Source of the DNA: Macrothele yani
Lineage: Eukaryota > Arthropoda > Arachnida > Araneae > Macrothelidae
Assembly (NCBI GenBank): GCA_039090855.1
Contig: CM077011.1
Location: 135,472,749 to 135,536,748, forward strand
Reading direction: 5' to 3'
DNA: 64,000 nt
Shown: positions 31,475 through 41,399 of the stretch, in pieces
Position numbering within the stretch: the stretch's first letter is position 1
How the letters are laid out: each line of letters opens with the position of its first letter
Notes under the pieces: model-generated
What the model saw: the letters and a program-made list of their open reading frames with translations, nothing else
Databases searched by the model: none
What the model was told of the DNA's origin: nothing
Made by a program: the position numbers and the translations under genes

Positions 31475-32470
31475 TTATTTACGCACTGTAGGTATTGTAT
31501 ATGAAGGTGTGTGGGATGAGTGGATTTGTGACTGTGCTTCTAACAACTTTTCATAGTCTAGTTGCAACTGGGACGAGGTGACTCTCAGGAATGAAGCCAT
31601 ATGTCTGTCAGTCAGTCTATTTCGAACACCACTTTTTCGAAGTTTCAAAGTTGAAAGCACTTGCTCACACACATATGAAGATGTAAACATGGCGATAACC
31701 TTCTGGCATGAGAAATCAAATTTGGGAAACTTGATTTCGGTAAGGACTTGTAGAAGTCAAGTTTTAGGACGTTGATAAACAACTGATTCAACTGAGTGTT
31801 ACATTGCAACTCAATTAATTCTAGCTGAATGTCCGGGTTTACTGTTTCGCAGTCCACACTAAACGGAATACTGAAAATATCCAAGTCTTGTTCAATACTT
31901 TTGAAAACTTGAAACCTCAGTTCAAATTCACCATGGAGTCTTCTCATGCTAGCCTCATAGCTCACACGTTTGTATTCTGCCACTGGGGCGATTGATTTCA
32001 GCCTCTGGAAGTGGGACAATTCATTCTTTGCTAGGTGATTAGCGAAGAGCACAAGTTGCATTTTAAGCCCTCTCAGGTGACCCCACATATCATCCACAAA
32101 TTGATTTCTTCCTTGCAACTTTACATTTAATTTATTCATGTAGCAAAGAAGATCAGTGAAAAACGCAAAGTACAAAAGCCATTTTGTATCTTCCAACATT
32201 TCATACCCTTCAAACATGTTTTTCACGCATGAATGAGACTATTTCATCTTTCAGCTCCCAAACTTGTTCAAAAACGCTCCCTGCGCTGAGCCACCTTACT
32301 TTCGTGTAGTACAGTACATCAGAGTATATATTCAGCTTGCACTGAGTCAAGAAACTCTTGAAATTGCCTGTGAGCAAGACCTCGCGATCGAATAGCATTA
32401 ACAAGCATGACAATAACATCAAGCAGATGTTTCATGTCTAGGGAAGAATTACACAGAGCGTCTTGATATA
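31475..32470 (-). pseudogene. hAT transposase C-terminal half (Charlie/GTF2IRD2-like)
   Basis: Reading leftward: LDMKHLLDVIVMLVNAIRSR and GLAHRQFQEFLD, a frameshift near 32340, then DVLYYTKVRWLSAGSVFEQV and WELKDEIVSF. Next is a long open stretch (31645-32226) with WLLYFAFFTDLLCYMNKLNV and QLVLFANHLAKNELSHF. After another shift comes FTSSYVCEQVLSTLKLRKSG and RNRLTDRHMASFLRV. This matches the C-terminal half of hAT transposases of the kind domesticated as GTF2IRD2 and FAM200 proteins, including the dimerisation region with CEQ.FS..K. The N-terminal zinc finger and first catalytic Asp are absent, because the right edge meets a truncated Tc1. Confidence 0.85.
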
Positions 32471-32840
32471 CACTGAAGAGCAATTGAATTAGAGATACCT
32501 GTCTAGTAACGTGCAGCACTACCTTTCGCCCTGATGACGGCGGCGATTCGTCTCGGCATGGACTCGACAAGACATCGGAAACGTTGGGAAGCCATACGGA
32601 TCCACAACCCCTGAACACGCTCGCACAGTTCACGAAGATGCGATGGTGGGAGGTCAGAGCCTCGAACAACTCTCTCGATGGCATCCCAGATGTGCTCGAT
32701 GGGATTGCGGTCAGATGACCTAGCTGGTCTAGGAAGCGAGGTCACGTCGGTGGAGTGTTCATCCAACCATTCGGATACAATTCGGGAGCGATGGCACGGT
32801 GCATTGTCTTGTTGCACGATGAGGTTCCCAGTGGGATGTT
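32471..32840 (-). pseudogene. truncated Tc1 (second subfamily)
   Basis: The left tip CACTGAAGAGCAATTGAATTAG next to TA (32469-32470) and the coding text QQDNAPCHRSRIVSEWLDEH and RNPIEHIWDAIERVV match the element at 26584-27800. It covers only the transposase C-terminal third. Here the motif is SSDRNP, so the SPD position again differs. It stops abruptly at about 32840, where mariner sequence begins. It lies against the hAT remnant and probably inserted into it. Confidence 0.88.
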
Positions 32841-32849
32841 GATATATTT

Positions 32850-33580
32850 ACTGTTTTACTTCCGTAAAGGGAAAAACGCACGTCAAGCTTGTGAAAAGTT
32901 GCGTAAGGTGTACGGTGATAATGCTCTACAAGAACGTCAGTGCTAGCGGTGGTTCGCAAAATTCCGTGCTGGTGATTTTGACCTCAACAATGCTCCTCGG
33001 TCCGGGAGGCCAACCGAGGTTGATGACGACCAAATCAAGACATTGATCGAGTCAAACCCACGTTACACGACACGAGAGATTGCAGACACATTGCACATTC
33101 CTTATTCAAGCGTTTAGGACCACCTGAAGAAGCTGGGATACGTAAGCAAGCTCGATGTGTGGGTTCCTCGTGAACTCAAAGAAGCTCAATTGATGACTCG
33201 TATAAATATCTGCGATATGCTCATTAAACGTGAGGAAAACGATCCTTTTTTGAGCGACTGATAACTGGTGACGAAAAGTGTATTGTGTACAACAATGTGC
33301 TGCGCAAACGGTCTTGGTCCCCGACTTGCTGCTTTGCCTCAAATGACATCTCTGGTTCTGGTCTCAGTGTGGTGGGATTTTAAAGGTGTCGTGTTTTTCG
33401 AGCTCCTACCACGGAACCAAACAATCAATTCGAATGTGTACTATCGGCAATCGGACAGTTTGAACGAATCCATCATCCAGAAACGTCCAGAGCTCGTTCA
33501 TTGTAAAGGTGTTGTGTTCCATCACGACAACGCAACACCGGGACCAAGACTGTTTGCGCAGTTTCACAACCTAAACTAGC
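32850..33580 (+). pseudogene. mariner transposase pseudogene, 3'-truncated
   Basis: The translation shows FYFRKGKNARQACEKLRKVYGD, a stop where Tyr or Trp is expected, RWFAKFRAGDFDLNNAPRSG, and HIPYSSV with another stop. It continues with HLKKLGYVSKLDVWVPREL and RLITGDEKCIVYNNVLRKRS, which has the first catalytic Asp (usual DEKWI is DEKCI). After a shift come SVWWDFKGVVFFELLP and GVVFHHDNATPG with the second Asp. The order fits mariner. The third-Asp block is missing: after HHDNATPG the sequence switches to an inverted copy of 33297-33320. Confidence 0.85.
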
Positions 33581-33639
33581 GTAGTTGCCAGTTTTAAAAC
33601 CTGAACCAGACTGCACTTATAAATGTCGGCTACCAGGGC

Positions 33640-33779
33640 TTGCTATGGAAATCGTTACTCTCAACCAACTGTAGGTAACATTGGGTTGAGAGTAACGATT
33701 TTGATAGCAAAGCATCCTTACAAGTTACATTAACACTGTTCATGATTAACGATAAACTGTTAGTCGTGAACGGTGTTAA
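33640..33779. repeat. two adjacent long hairpins
   Basis: The first hairpin has 27-bp arms at 33640-33666 and 33684-33710 (GGTTGAGAGTAACGATTT core), with two mismatches by eye. The second has 21-bp arms at 33730-33750 and 33759-33779 (TTAACACTGTTCATGATTAAC) and an 8-base loop, with about three mismatches. A third, looser pair around GAAAGTTG and CAACTTTC follows near 33789-33838. No coding function is apparent. Confidence 0.85.
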
Positions 33780-34106
33780 CCATCAAAGAAAGTTGTTATC
33801 CTAACTATCCATGAAAGTAGTTTTTAATGCAACTTTCACAAATGGCTAGCGCATAAAGTTTCATGGGTGGTAAGCGCATTAATTAGTGAGCAATCGAGTA
33901 CGAAATGCATTTTTTCCCGTTTTTCCTGATTAAAAACAATACAAAAACTATAGATTTTAGAATCCTGTCGCGGGCCGCATTGAAACTGCCCAAGAGCAGT
34001 ATCTGGCCCGCTGGCCGTACTTTTCTCATCACTGGACTAATCACTAATAAAACATGCAATGATTGGACTGCCGCAACATCAGTGCTACCACCTTCCGACA
34101 AGCCTT

Positions 34107-34115
34107 GTTAAAAAC
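34107..34115 (+). repeat. 9-bp target-site duplication, left
   Basis: GTTAAAAAC here and again at 37161-37169 brackets the Foldback-like element. Confidence 0.7.
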
Positions 34116-37100
34116 GGGTATAGTTCACTTGATCGAAAGATCACTTGACCGGAAATCACTTCGCCGAAAATCACTTGATCGAAAGGCACATTTCATCGAA
34201 GGGTCACTTGACCGAAAAGTTGGTCATTGCAACTAAAAGTTCATTTCATCGAAAGGACATCTGATCGAAAAGTTAATTTCACCGAAGGATTACTTTACCT
34301 AAAAGTTCATTATATCGAAAGATCATTTCACCGAATGGGCAGTTTATCGAAAACTTAGAATTTTGTTGTTAGAGTCTGTTGGACTGTGGTGCCGGTTTTT
34401 AAAAACTGGCCACCTAAGCATTATCGGATTGTATAAAAAATACAGTTTTAATTTCTATGAAACACCTCCACATGAGTAGGTTTTTTCGAAATATAACATT
34501 AATTATAAGGCCTAGATCTGTGCCTTTTTGTCAAATTTTAATCCTCCAAGCTCATATTCATAAGGGTTGCACAGCAAATCAAGTAAATAATGTTCCACTT
34601 TTACTCAACCACAAAACATAAATTTTTTGACCGTTGGCTTAGATACAAGCATTTAACAGATTTTAACCCTACTCATATTCATAAGCATTACATAAAGTGT
34701 AAAGTAACTTTCTATGCAAACCTTATGAACATGGGCACTGAACATGACTTTTATGTAAACTTTATGAACATGATTAAAATTTGCTGAAAAGGCCTAAGCC
34801 AAGGCCCAGGGACATAAAATTATTTATTTTTGTTTTAAAATTAAATATTTGCGTTCTCTGTGACATGAAGAAATCAAAAGTGCAATTTGAGTATGAACCC
34901 CTAACGTTTCGGTGGTCTGTCTGCCGAACTTGCACCATGCTTCGACAGATCCTGTAATGAAATCCAAAGTTTTCGATAAACTGATCCTTCGGTGAAATGA
35001 CCTTTCGATGAAATGAACTTTTAGGTAAAGAGATCTTTCGGTGAAATGACCTTTCGATGAAATGAACTTTTAGGTAAAGAGATCTTTCGGTGAAATGACC
35101 TTTCGATAAAATGAACTTTTAGGTAAAGAGATCTTTCGGTGAAATGAACTTTTAGGTAAAGAGATCTTTCGGCGAAATGAACTTTTCGATCAATTGATCT
35201 TTCAGTGAAACAATCTTTTCGGTGAAGGGATTTTCGGTCAAGTGACCCTTCGGTGAAGTGAACGTCGGGCAAATAAACTTTTAGGTAAAGAGATCTTTCG
35301 GTGAAATGAACTTTTCGATCAATTGATCTTTCAGTGAAACAATCTTTTCGGTGAAGGGATTTTCGGTCAAGTGACAATTCGGTGAAGTAAACGTCGGGCA
35401 AATGAACTTTTAGGTAAAGAGATCTTTTGGTGAAATGAACTTTTAGGTAAAGAGATCTTTCGGTGAAATGAACTTTTCGATCAATTGTTCTTTCAGTGAA
35501 ACAATCTTTTCGGTGAAGGGATTTTCGGTCAAGTGACCCTTCGGTGAAGTAAACGTCGGACAAATGAACTTTTAGGTAAAGAGATCTTTCGGTGAAATGA
35601 ACTTTTCGATCAATTGATCTTTCAGTGAAACAATCTTTTCGGTGAAGTGATTTTTGGTCAAGTGACTCTTCGGTGAAGTAAACATCGGGCAAATGAACTT
35701 TTAGGTAAAGAGATCTTTTGGTGAAATGAACTTTTAGGTAAAGAGATCTTTCGGTGAAATGAACTTTTCGATCAATTGATCTTTCAGTGAAACAATCTTT
35801 TCGGTGAAGTGATTTTCGGTCAAGTGACCCTTCGGTGAAGTAAACATCGGGCAAATGAACTTTTAGGTAAAAGAGATCTTTCGGTGAAATGAACTTTTCG
35901 ATCAATTGATCTTTCAGTGAAACAATCTTTTCGGTGAAGGGATTTTCGGTCAAGTGACCCTTCGGTGAAGTAAACGTCGGGCAAATGAACTTTTAGGTAA
36001 AGAGATCTTTCGGTGAAATGAACTTTTCGATCAATTGATCTTTCAGTGAAACAATCTTTTCGGTGAAGGTATTTTCGGTCAAGTGACCTTTCGGTGAAGT
36101 AAACGTCGGGCAAATGAACTTTTAGGTAAAGAGATCTTTCGGTGAAATGAACTTTTCGATCAATTGATCTTTCAGTGAAACAATCTTTTCGGTGAAGGGA
36201 TTTTCGGTCAAGTGACAATTCGGGGAAGTAAACGTCGGGCAAATGAACTTTTAGGTAAAGAGATCTTTCGGTGAAATGAACTTTTCGATCAATTGTTCTT
36301 TCAGTGAAACAATCTTTTCGGTGAAGGGATTTTCGGTCAAGTGACCCTTCGGTGAAGTAAACGTCGGGCAAATGAACTTTTAGGTAAAGAGATCTTTCGG
36401 TGAAATGAACTTTTCGATCAATTGATCTTTCAGTGAAACAATCTTTTCGGTGAAGGGATTTTTGGTCAAGTGACTCTTCGGTGAAGTAAACATCGGGCAA
36501 ATGAACTTTTAGGTAAAAGAGATCTTTCGGTGAAATGAACTTTTCGATCAATTGATCTTTCAGTGAAACAATCTTTTCGGTGAAGGTATTTTCGGTCAAG
36601 TGACCTTTCGGTGAAGTAAACGTCGGGCAAATGAACTTTTAGGTAAAGAGATCTTTCGGTGAAATGAACTTTTCGATCAATTGATCTTTCAGTGAAACAA
36701 TCTTTTCGGTGAAGGGATTTTCGGTCAAGTGACAATTCGGGGAAGTAAACGTCGGGCAAATGAACTTTTAGGTAAAGAGATCTTTCGGTGAAATGAACTT
36801 TTCGATCAATTGTTCTTTCAGTGAAACAATCTTTTCGGTGAAGGGATTTTCGGTCAAGTGACCCTTCGGTGAAGTAAACGTCGGGCAAATGAACTTTTAG
36901 GTAAAGAGATCTTTCGGTGAAATGAACTTTTCGATCAATTGATCTTTCAGTGAAACAATCTTTTCGGTGAAGGGATTTTTGGTCAAGTGACTCTTCGGTG
37001 AAGTAAACATCGGGCAAATGAACTTTTAGGTAAAAGAGATCTTTCGGTGAAATGAACTTTTCGATCAATTGATCTTTCAGTGAAACAATCTTTTTGGTGA

Positions 37101-37160
37101 AGTGATTTTCGGTCAAGTGGCCCTTCGGTGAAGTAAACGTCGGGCAAATGAACCAGATCT
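34116..37160. mobile_element. Foldback-like element with arms of tandem 16-bp monomers
   Basis: A short left arm (about 34130-34350) and a long right arm (about 34965-37157) are in inverted orientation. Both are built of 14-18-bp monomers with the consensus TTTCGGTGAAATGAAC or its complement. Their inner edges align monomer by monomer (CAGTTTATCGAAAACTT on the left, its complement on the right). The 615-bp centre has no long ORF. A 9-bp direct repeat flanks the whole. Drosophila FB elements have inverted arms of short tandem repeats and 9-bp duplications, so the architecture agrees. No transposase is seen, so mobilisation must be in trans. Confidence 0.82.
34965..37157 (+). repeat. 129-bp higher-order repeat made of eight ~16-bp monomers
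   Basis: The 129-bp unit reads as eight consecutive monomers of 17, 16, 17, 16, 15, 18, 16 and 14 bases, including TTTTAGGTAAAGAGATC, TTTCGGTGAAATGAAC, TTTTCGATCAATTGATC and TTTCAGTGAAACAATC. Some units gain an extra 33-bp pair of monomers (near 35410 and 35700). There are about 16-17 units. As 129 is 43 codons, minus-strand ORFs of 216-310 residues run through the array, but they are repeat artefacts. Confidence 0.95.
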
Positions 37161-37200
37161 GTTAAAAACACATTAGAAGTTCATCTCTCATTTTTCATAT

Positions 37201-37410
37201 GCCGCCCCGGTGGCGTAGTGGTATATGCGATGGCCTCTGATCATTCGTCCGTAAGAGGTCCGGGTTTGAATCCCGGTGAGGCATGGATGTTGTGTTTGTC
37301 TTACGGTACTGGCTCTCTCCCTTCCCTGGAACCAGTGACCCTAAATTAGGGATGGGCGACTGCTTATAGCCCATTGAGTAGCTCACGGTGGTTGTTAAAC
37401 CAATAAAAAA
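37201..37410 (+). mobile_element. SINE family A, full length
   Basis: The copy starts GCCGCCCCGGTGGCGTAGTG, has the B box GGTTTGAATCCC, the body landmark CCCTAAATTAGGGATGGGC and the end GTTAAACC plus an A run. No clear target duplication was found. Confidence 0.88.
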
Positions 37411-37517
37411 AATCATATTCTGAAATGTTAGCAACAAAGTAATAACTTGAAAAGTAACCATTGGCAAAGACTGTTTACATTACTCTCATAATTTAAAACA
37501 GTTAGAAATGGATTTAC

Positions 37518-37868
37518 CTTAACATTAGATCCAGGATATCCAAACCCAAACGGCATAAACATTGCACCTTGAGTGGGAGGAAGTTCATTTTCCATAGATT
37601 GACTAGTTTCTGGGTCAGTAAAGATTTCCATGGCTTTGTGAGATTGTCGAGCACCTGGCATTCCGAATCCCATGAAGTGGGTCGCCTGTTCAGGAGCTGC
37701 AGCTGGGCCTTTGCGATATGTGACTCGGATGCAGATATTTCCGTTACCTTTTAATGGATTCTTGAAGTTGATAGTGCTTTGCTGTCCTCCGCTCAAAACA
37801 ATGCCAAGTAATCCTCCTAGAAGAATGCGTTTGAGGTAATATCCCTTTAATTTCCGTGTGTTCTTCAT
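37518..37868 (-). CDS. uncharacterised coding exon
   Basis: The minus-strand frame ends at a good donor (AATGTTAAG then GTAAAT) at 37518 in phase 0. It is open upstream beyond the first suitable ATG at 37868, which begins MKNTRKLKGYYLKRILLGG. From there 117 codons are open. The peptide has an early hydrophobic stretch (ILLGGLLGIVLSGG) that could be a signal or membrane segment after a basic start, then TINFKNPLKGNGNICIRVTY and a low-complexity part rich in Gly, Pro and Met (HFMGFGMPGARQ, GAMFMPFGFGYPG). I do not recognise the family. If internal, an acceptor may lie near 37885 (CCGTAAG). Start and identity are uncertain. Confidence 0.4.
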
Positions 37869-38017
37869 GCACAGACATACACTTACGGACAAAATAATAA
37901 AAACATATGCAATAGAACTTTGTTGTAGCGACACCTCGACTACAGTATCAAATACTGAGTGGTACTGCTTAAATCTCCATAAATCACATGTGTTTCGGCC
38001 TTTCTTATAAGAAAATA

Positions 38018-39219
38018 CACTGTAGTGCCAGAAAAACTGGTACACCAGTCTAATACTTGGTAAGTCACCCACGGGAGCGCAGGAATGCATAAATACGACG
38101 GGACCCCACTAGCTTTTGGAAATATGCTGTAGGCAATGCACACCATACTTCTTGCAGAGCGTTCCACAATTCGGGTGTATTCCGAGGTCTCCGATTCCTG
38201 TGTTCGATAGCGCGTTGCATGGCATTCCAAATGTGTTTTATCACGTTCAGATCTGGGAACTCGGATGGGAATGGCAACACCCCAAACTCAGATGAATGCT
38301 CCTCTAACCATAATATGGCGTCCCGACAATTGTGTGGAGGTGCATTGTCCTATTAGAACAGGCCCAACCCATCAGCATGAATGCAGGACATGAACGGGTA
38401 TACCTCGTCAGAAAGGATGCGCACATAGCGTTGGCCGGTTACAGACGTTTGTAGACGTACAGGGGTACCAGTGAAGTCCAGCTAAACACCCCCCCCCCCA
38501 CCACCAGCTGGTACAGTTCCCTGTTGACAGGCGGGATCGATGGCTTCATGGGATTTGCGCCACACACGAATCCTTTCATCTGTCCGATGCAGTTGGAAAC
38601 GCAACTCGTCAGACCAGGCTACTTGTTTCCAGTCATCAAGTGTCCAGTGGCGGTGTTGCCGTGCCCAAGCGAGGCGCATAGCTCTGTGTCGTGCACCCAA
38701 CAAGGGGACTCGATTTGGGCGTCGGCTTCCAAAGCCCATATCATGCAGGGTACGTTGCACAGTCCGGGCGCTGATGCTTGTTGAGGCTCCAGCATTGAAT
38801 TCCGATTATACCTGCGAGAGTGTTGCACGTCTATCGCGTGAAACGATTCTTGACAGCCGACGATGGTGACGTTCACCCAATGTCTTTTTACGGCCACACT
38901 GGTATCGTTGGTTGGAGGTTTTGCCGTAATTCTTGTAGTCACGGTACACCCTTGCAATGGTCGTCCGTGAAAACCCGAACTTCGTTTCTACCTCCGAAAT
39001 ACTATGGCCCATCTCACAAGCGCCAACGATGACACCGCGTTGAAAATCATTTAAATCGTTATTACTTGTCATTCTCATGCCGAAAACAGCTCTGACAGCT
39101 GGCAAGGATGTCTATCGCTTTATATACGCACTGGCGGACGCAACCTAGTACGCGCATAGGTGACGCTGCTATGTATTTTGCATAAGCTCGTCTGTACCAG
39201 TTTTTCTGGCACTTCAGTG
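38018..39219 (-). mobile_element. Tc1-like element, third subfamily
   Basis: The inverted ends CACTGTAGTGCCAGAAAAACTGG and CCAGTTTTTCTGGCACTTCAGTG are flanked by TA on both sides (38016-38017 and 39220-39221). It is 1,202 bp with one decayed transposase on the minus strand. Confidence 0.93.
38065..39078 (-). pseudogene. Tc1 transposase pseudogene, catalytic Glu replaced
   Basis: From 39078 the N-terminus reads MRMTSNNDLNDFQRGVIVGA and FGFSRTTIARVYRDY. A stop follows SQV near 38806. Further blocks are MQRTLHDMGFGSRRPNRVPL, VAWSDELRFQLH (DES is DEL) and a second-Asp region interrupted by a stop near 38350. The last block is FPDLNVIKHIWNAM, where the catalytic Glu of the usual PIEH has become Lys. 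A C run near 38490 adds a shift. The copy is clearly inactive. Confidence 0.88.
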
Positions 39220-39419
39220 TATACGCAATTACTAAATCGTTTATAACGACATCTGGTACCAACCGAACTTCTTTGCATGGATGAACTGGATAGAAAATTA
39301 TTTAAAGGTGAGAAGGAAAAGGCAGGGACGTACGGATAGCCATCGCATTGCGAAGGTAAGAGTAGGGAACAGCTCACAGCTAAGAAAGGCTCTGACCTAA
39401 GGAAAAATATTTTACACAA

Positions 39420-39900
39420 TTTTTTTCCGAAACTGGATATGGAGCTGGTTAAAGATAAGAATTCTAGGAATTTTTTACTGCAACTTTGAATGAAATGTGA
39501 AAAAGAAAAGCAACTTTCCATATTTTTTCTTTAAATAAATATAACATTTGAAAATCATTTTCGCGCTTTTAGTTTATAAAAACGGAATGACGGGAAATCA
39601 ACTATTCCAGACAACTGGAGACCCCTTTTTCACAGACATAGCGATAGTCCCTATACATGTATATTAACAAGAGAATGTGAAAAAAATATCAGTACGATTA
39701 GCGTAATTCTTATACCAGTGAGGATAAAATGCCATGTATTACAGAAATTTGCACATAACTACACATCATTAAGAATATACTGTAATGAACTGAAAGGTGT
39801 TCTTCGGGGGCGAAGAAACAGAGACATGTGTCATTTTTCAAAAAGAGAATCAACAGAAAAAAATATTTACTATGTGTGTGTTAAGTTTTCTATGTGCAAA
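39420..39900 (+). repeat. dispersed repeat R1, copy 2
   Basis: This is the counterpart of 12420-12930: GAAAATCATTTTCGCGCTTTT, ATGACGGGAAATCAACTATTCCA, ACAGACATAGCGATAGT and CATAACTACACATCATTAAG occur in the same order. Neither copy shows inverted ends or coding capacity. Confidence 0.65.
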
Positions 39901-39984
39901 ATATTGTTTGGCACGTGTCGTGAACTGGCTTGGAGGGTACATAAGGTGGGCTGTAGACATTCTGAAAACATATTACTCGTTGCT

Positions 39985-41032
39985 GTCATGGATAAAAGGA
40001 GTGATTTATCAGATTTGGAAGAAGGAATGACTTTCGGCTTTCGCGGCCAAGGATGGCAGTTTTCCTGAAACAACGCAGTTTGTGAACTGTTCGCGTGCTG
40101 CTGTGGTTGAAGTGTATCGTGATTGGAGAAATGGCACCATTCACTAATGAGCGACATGGAAACTGCAGAGTGCCACGTGCCACTGATATGAGAGGTGAAC
40201 TTCGGCTTCGAAGGCGCGCGAGGGCCGATCGACACGCTACAATGGAGCAACTCACTGGCCGACTGAACTAGGGGGTTACCGGAAGTTTATCTAAGACGAC
40301 AGTTCAGCGAATCCTGCTGCTTATGGGGCTCCGATGCAGACGGATGGTCACTGCACCTATGCTAACGAAGGTGCGTCGGCAGAAAAGACTTACATTTGCA
40401 CTGCAGTATCGGAATTGGATCTCCGTTGATTAGCAAAGGATTGCCTTCTCCGATGAGTCACGTTTTCTGCTTCATCAAGCGGATGGGCGTTGGCGTATAA
40501 GACGAGAAACATCGGAGAACAAACACTCTTCAACCATTGCTGGAAGAACACAAGCTGGTGAGCGCAGCGTTATGGTCTGGGGAATGTTTTCGTGGCATTG
40601 TCTGGGTCCGAATTGGTTATGAATCCATCCTTGCAGACCACGTACACCCTTACATACTGATTGTCTTCCTTCGAGCGGATGGGATCTTCCAGAACAACAA
40701 TGCGACGTGTCACACAGCTAGAAATGCCTGAGAGTGGTTGGAAGAGCACGATGAAGATTTCAGAGTACCTCCCTGGTTCTCTAACTCCCAAAACTTAAAC
40801 CCAATTGAACAACTGTGGAACCACGTCAATCGTGCTGTTCGCTCTATGGATCCTCCACCACGCACCCTCCAGCAGCTGTCAGATGCACTGCAGCCAGCAT
40901 GGCTCCACATACCTGTGAACACCTTTCAGCACCTTAGTGAGTCACTCCCAGCCCATCTAGCTGCTGTCCGCGCTGCACACGCTGGTTAATCTGGATATTA
41001 GCTGGAGGTCATATTAATGTGACTCGACCGTG
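39985..41032 (+). pseudogene. Tc1 transposase pseudogene, fourth subfamily
   Basis: The plus-strand translation begins MDKRSDLSDLEEGMTFGF and continues through many stops and shifts: ETAVCELF-like HTH text, ISFSDESRFLLH-like text near 40445 only out of frame, then GIFQNNNATCHTARNA (second catalytic Asp now Asn) and NSQNLNPIEQLWNHV with the Glu kept. The last 80 codons (40738-40989) are open. The right tip GTGACTCGACCGTG ends beside TA at 41033-41034. The left tip was not found. Confidence 0.8.
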
Positions 41033-41034
41033 TA

Positions 41035-41397
41035 CATAGGTCGTAAAATGCTAGGAATATTTCGGTTTCGAACATAAAACGTGGTGATATGCAATTTTAG
41101 CGACTCTGGAGATCGGTTATTAGCGGGGACAGCTACATCATATGCAAATTAGCACCATGTCAACACAGCACGTGGTGTGCGAGCTCCAATAAAATTCCCT
41201 GCGAGAAGTGGAAAACGGGCTGGCCGTTTCATCGCTTGACTAGAAGTTTGTTGAACATATTGCCTTCAGTGGGGGATTAACCTGAAATGATGACCAGACC
41301 ACGTTTAAGCATTAACAACAGAAATAGGGATGCTAACATGTTACGGGCAGGTGTAGAGTAGATCGCATGAGGCTCCTGCTTTAGGAGTTTCGCAAAG
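41035..41397. other. no gene seen
   Basis: No recognised exon, repeat or element in this segment. Confidence 0.4.
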
Positions 41398-41399
41398 TA

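Noticed and set aside
35021..37116. Minus-strand ORFs of 310, 259 and 216 residues
   Set aside because: They run through the 129-bp repeat (43 codons) and repeat the same peptide. No start context, splice site or domain. Artefact of a period divisible by three.
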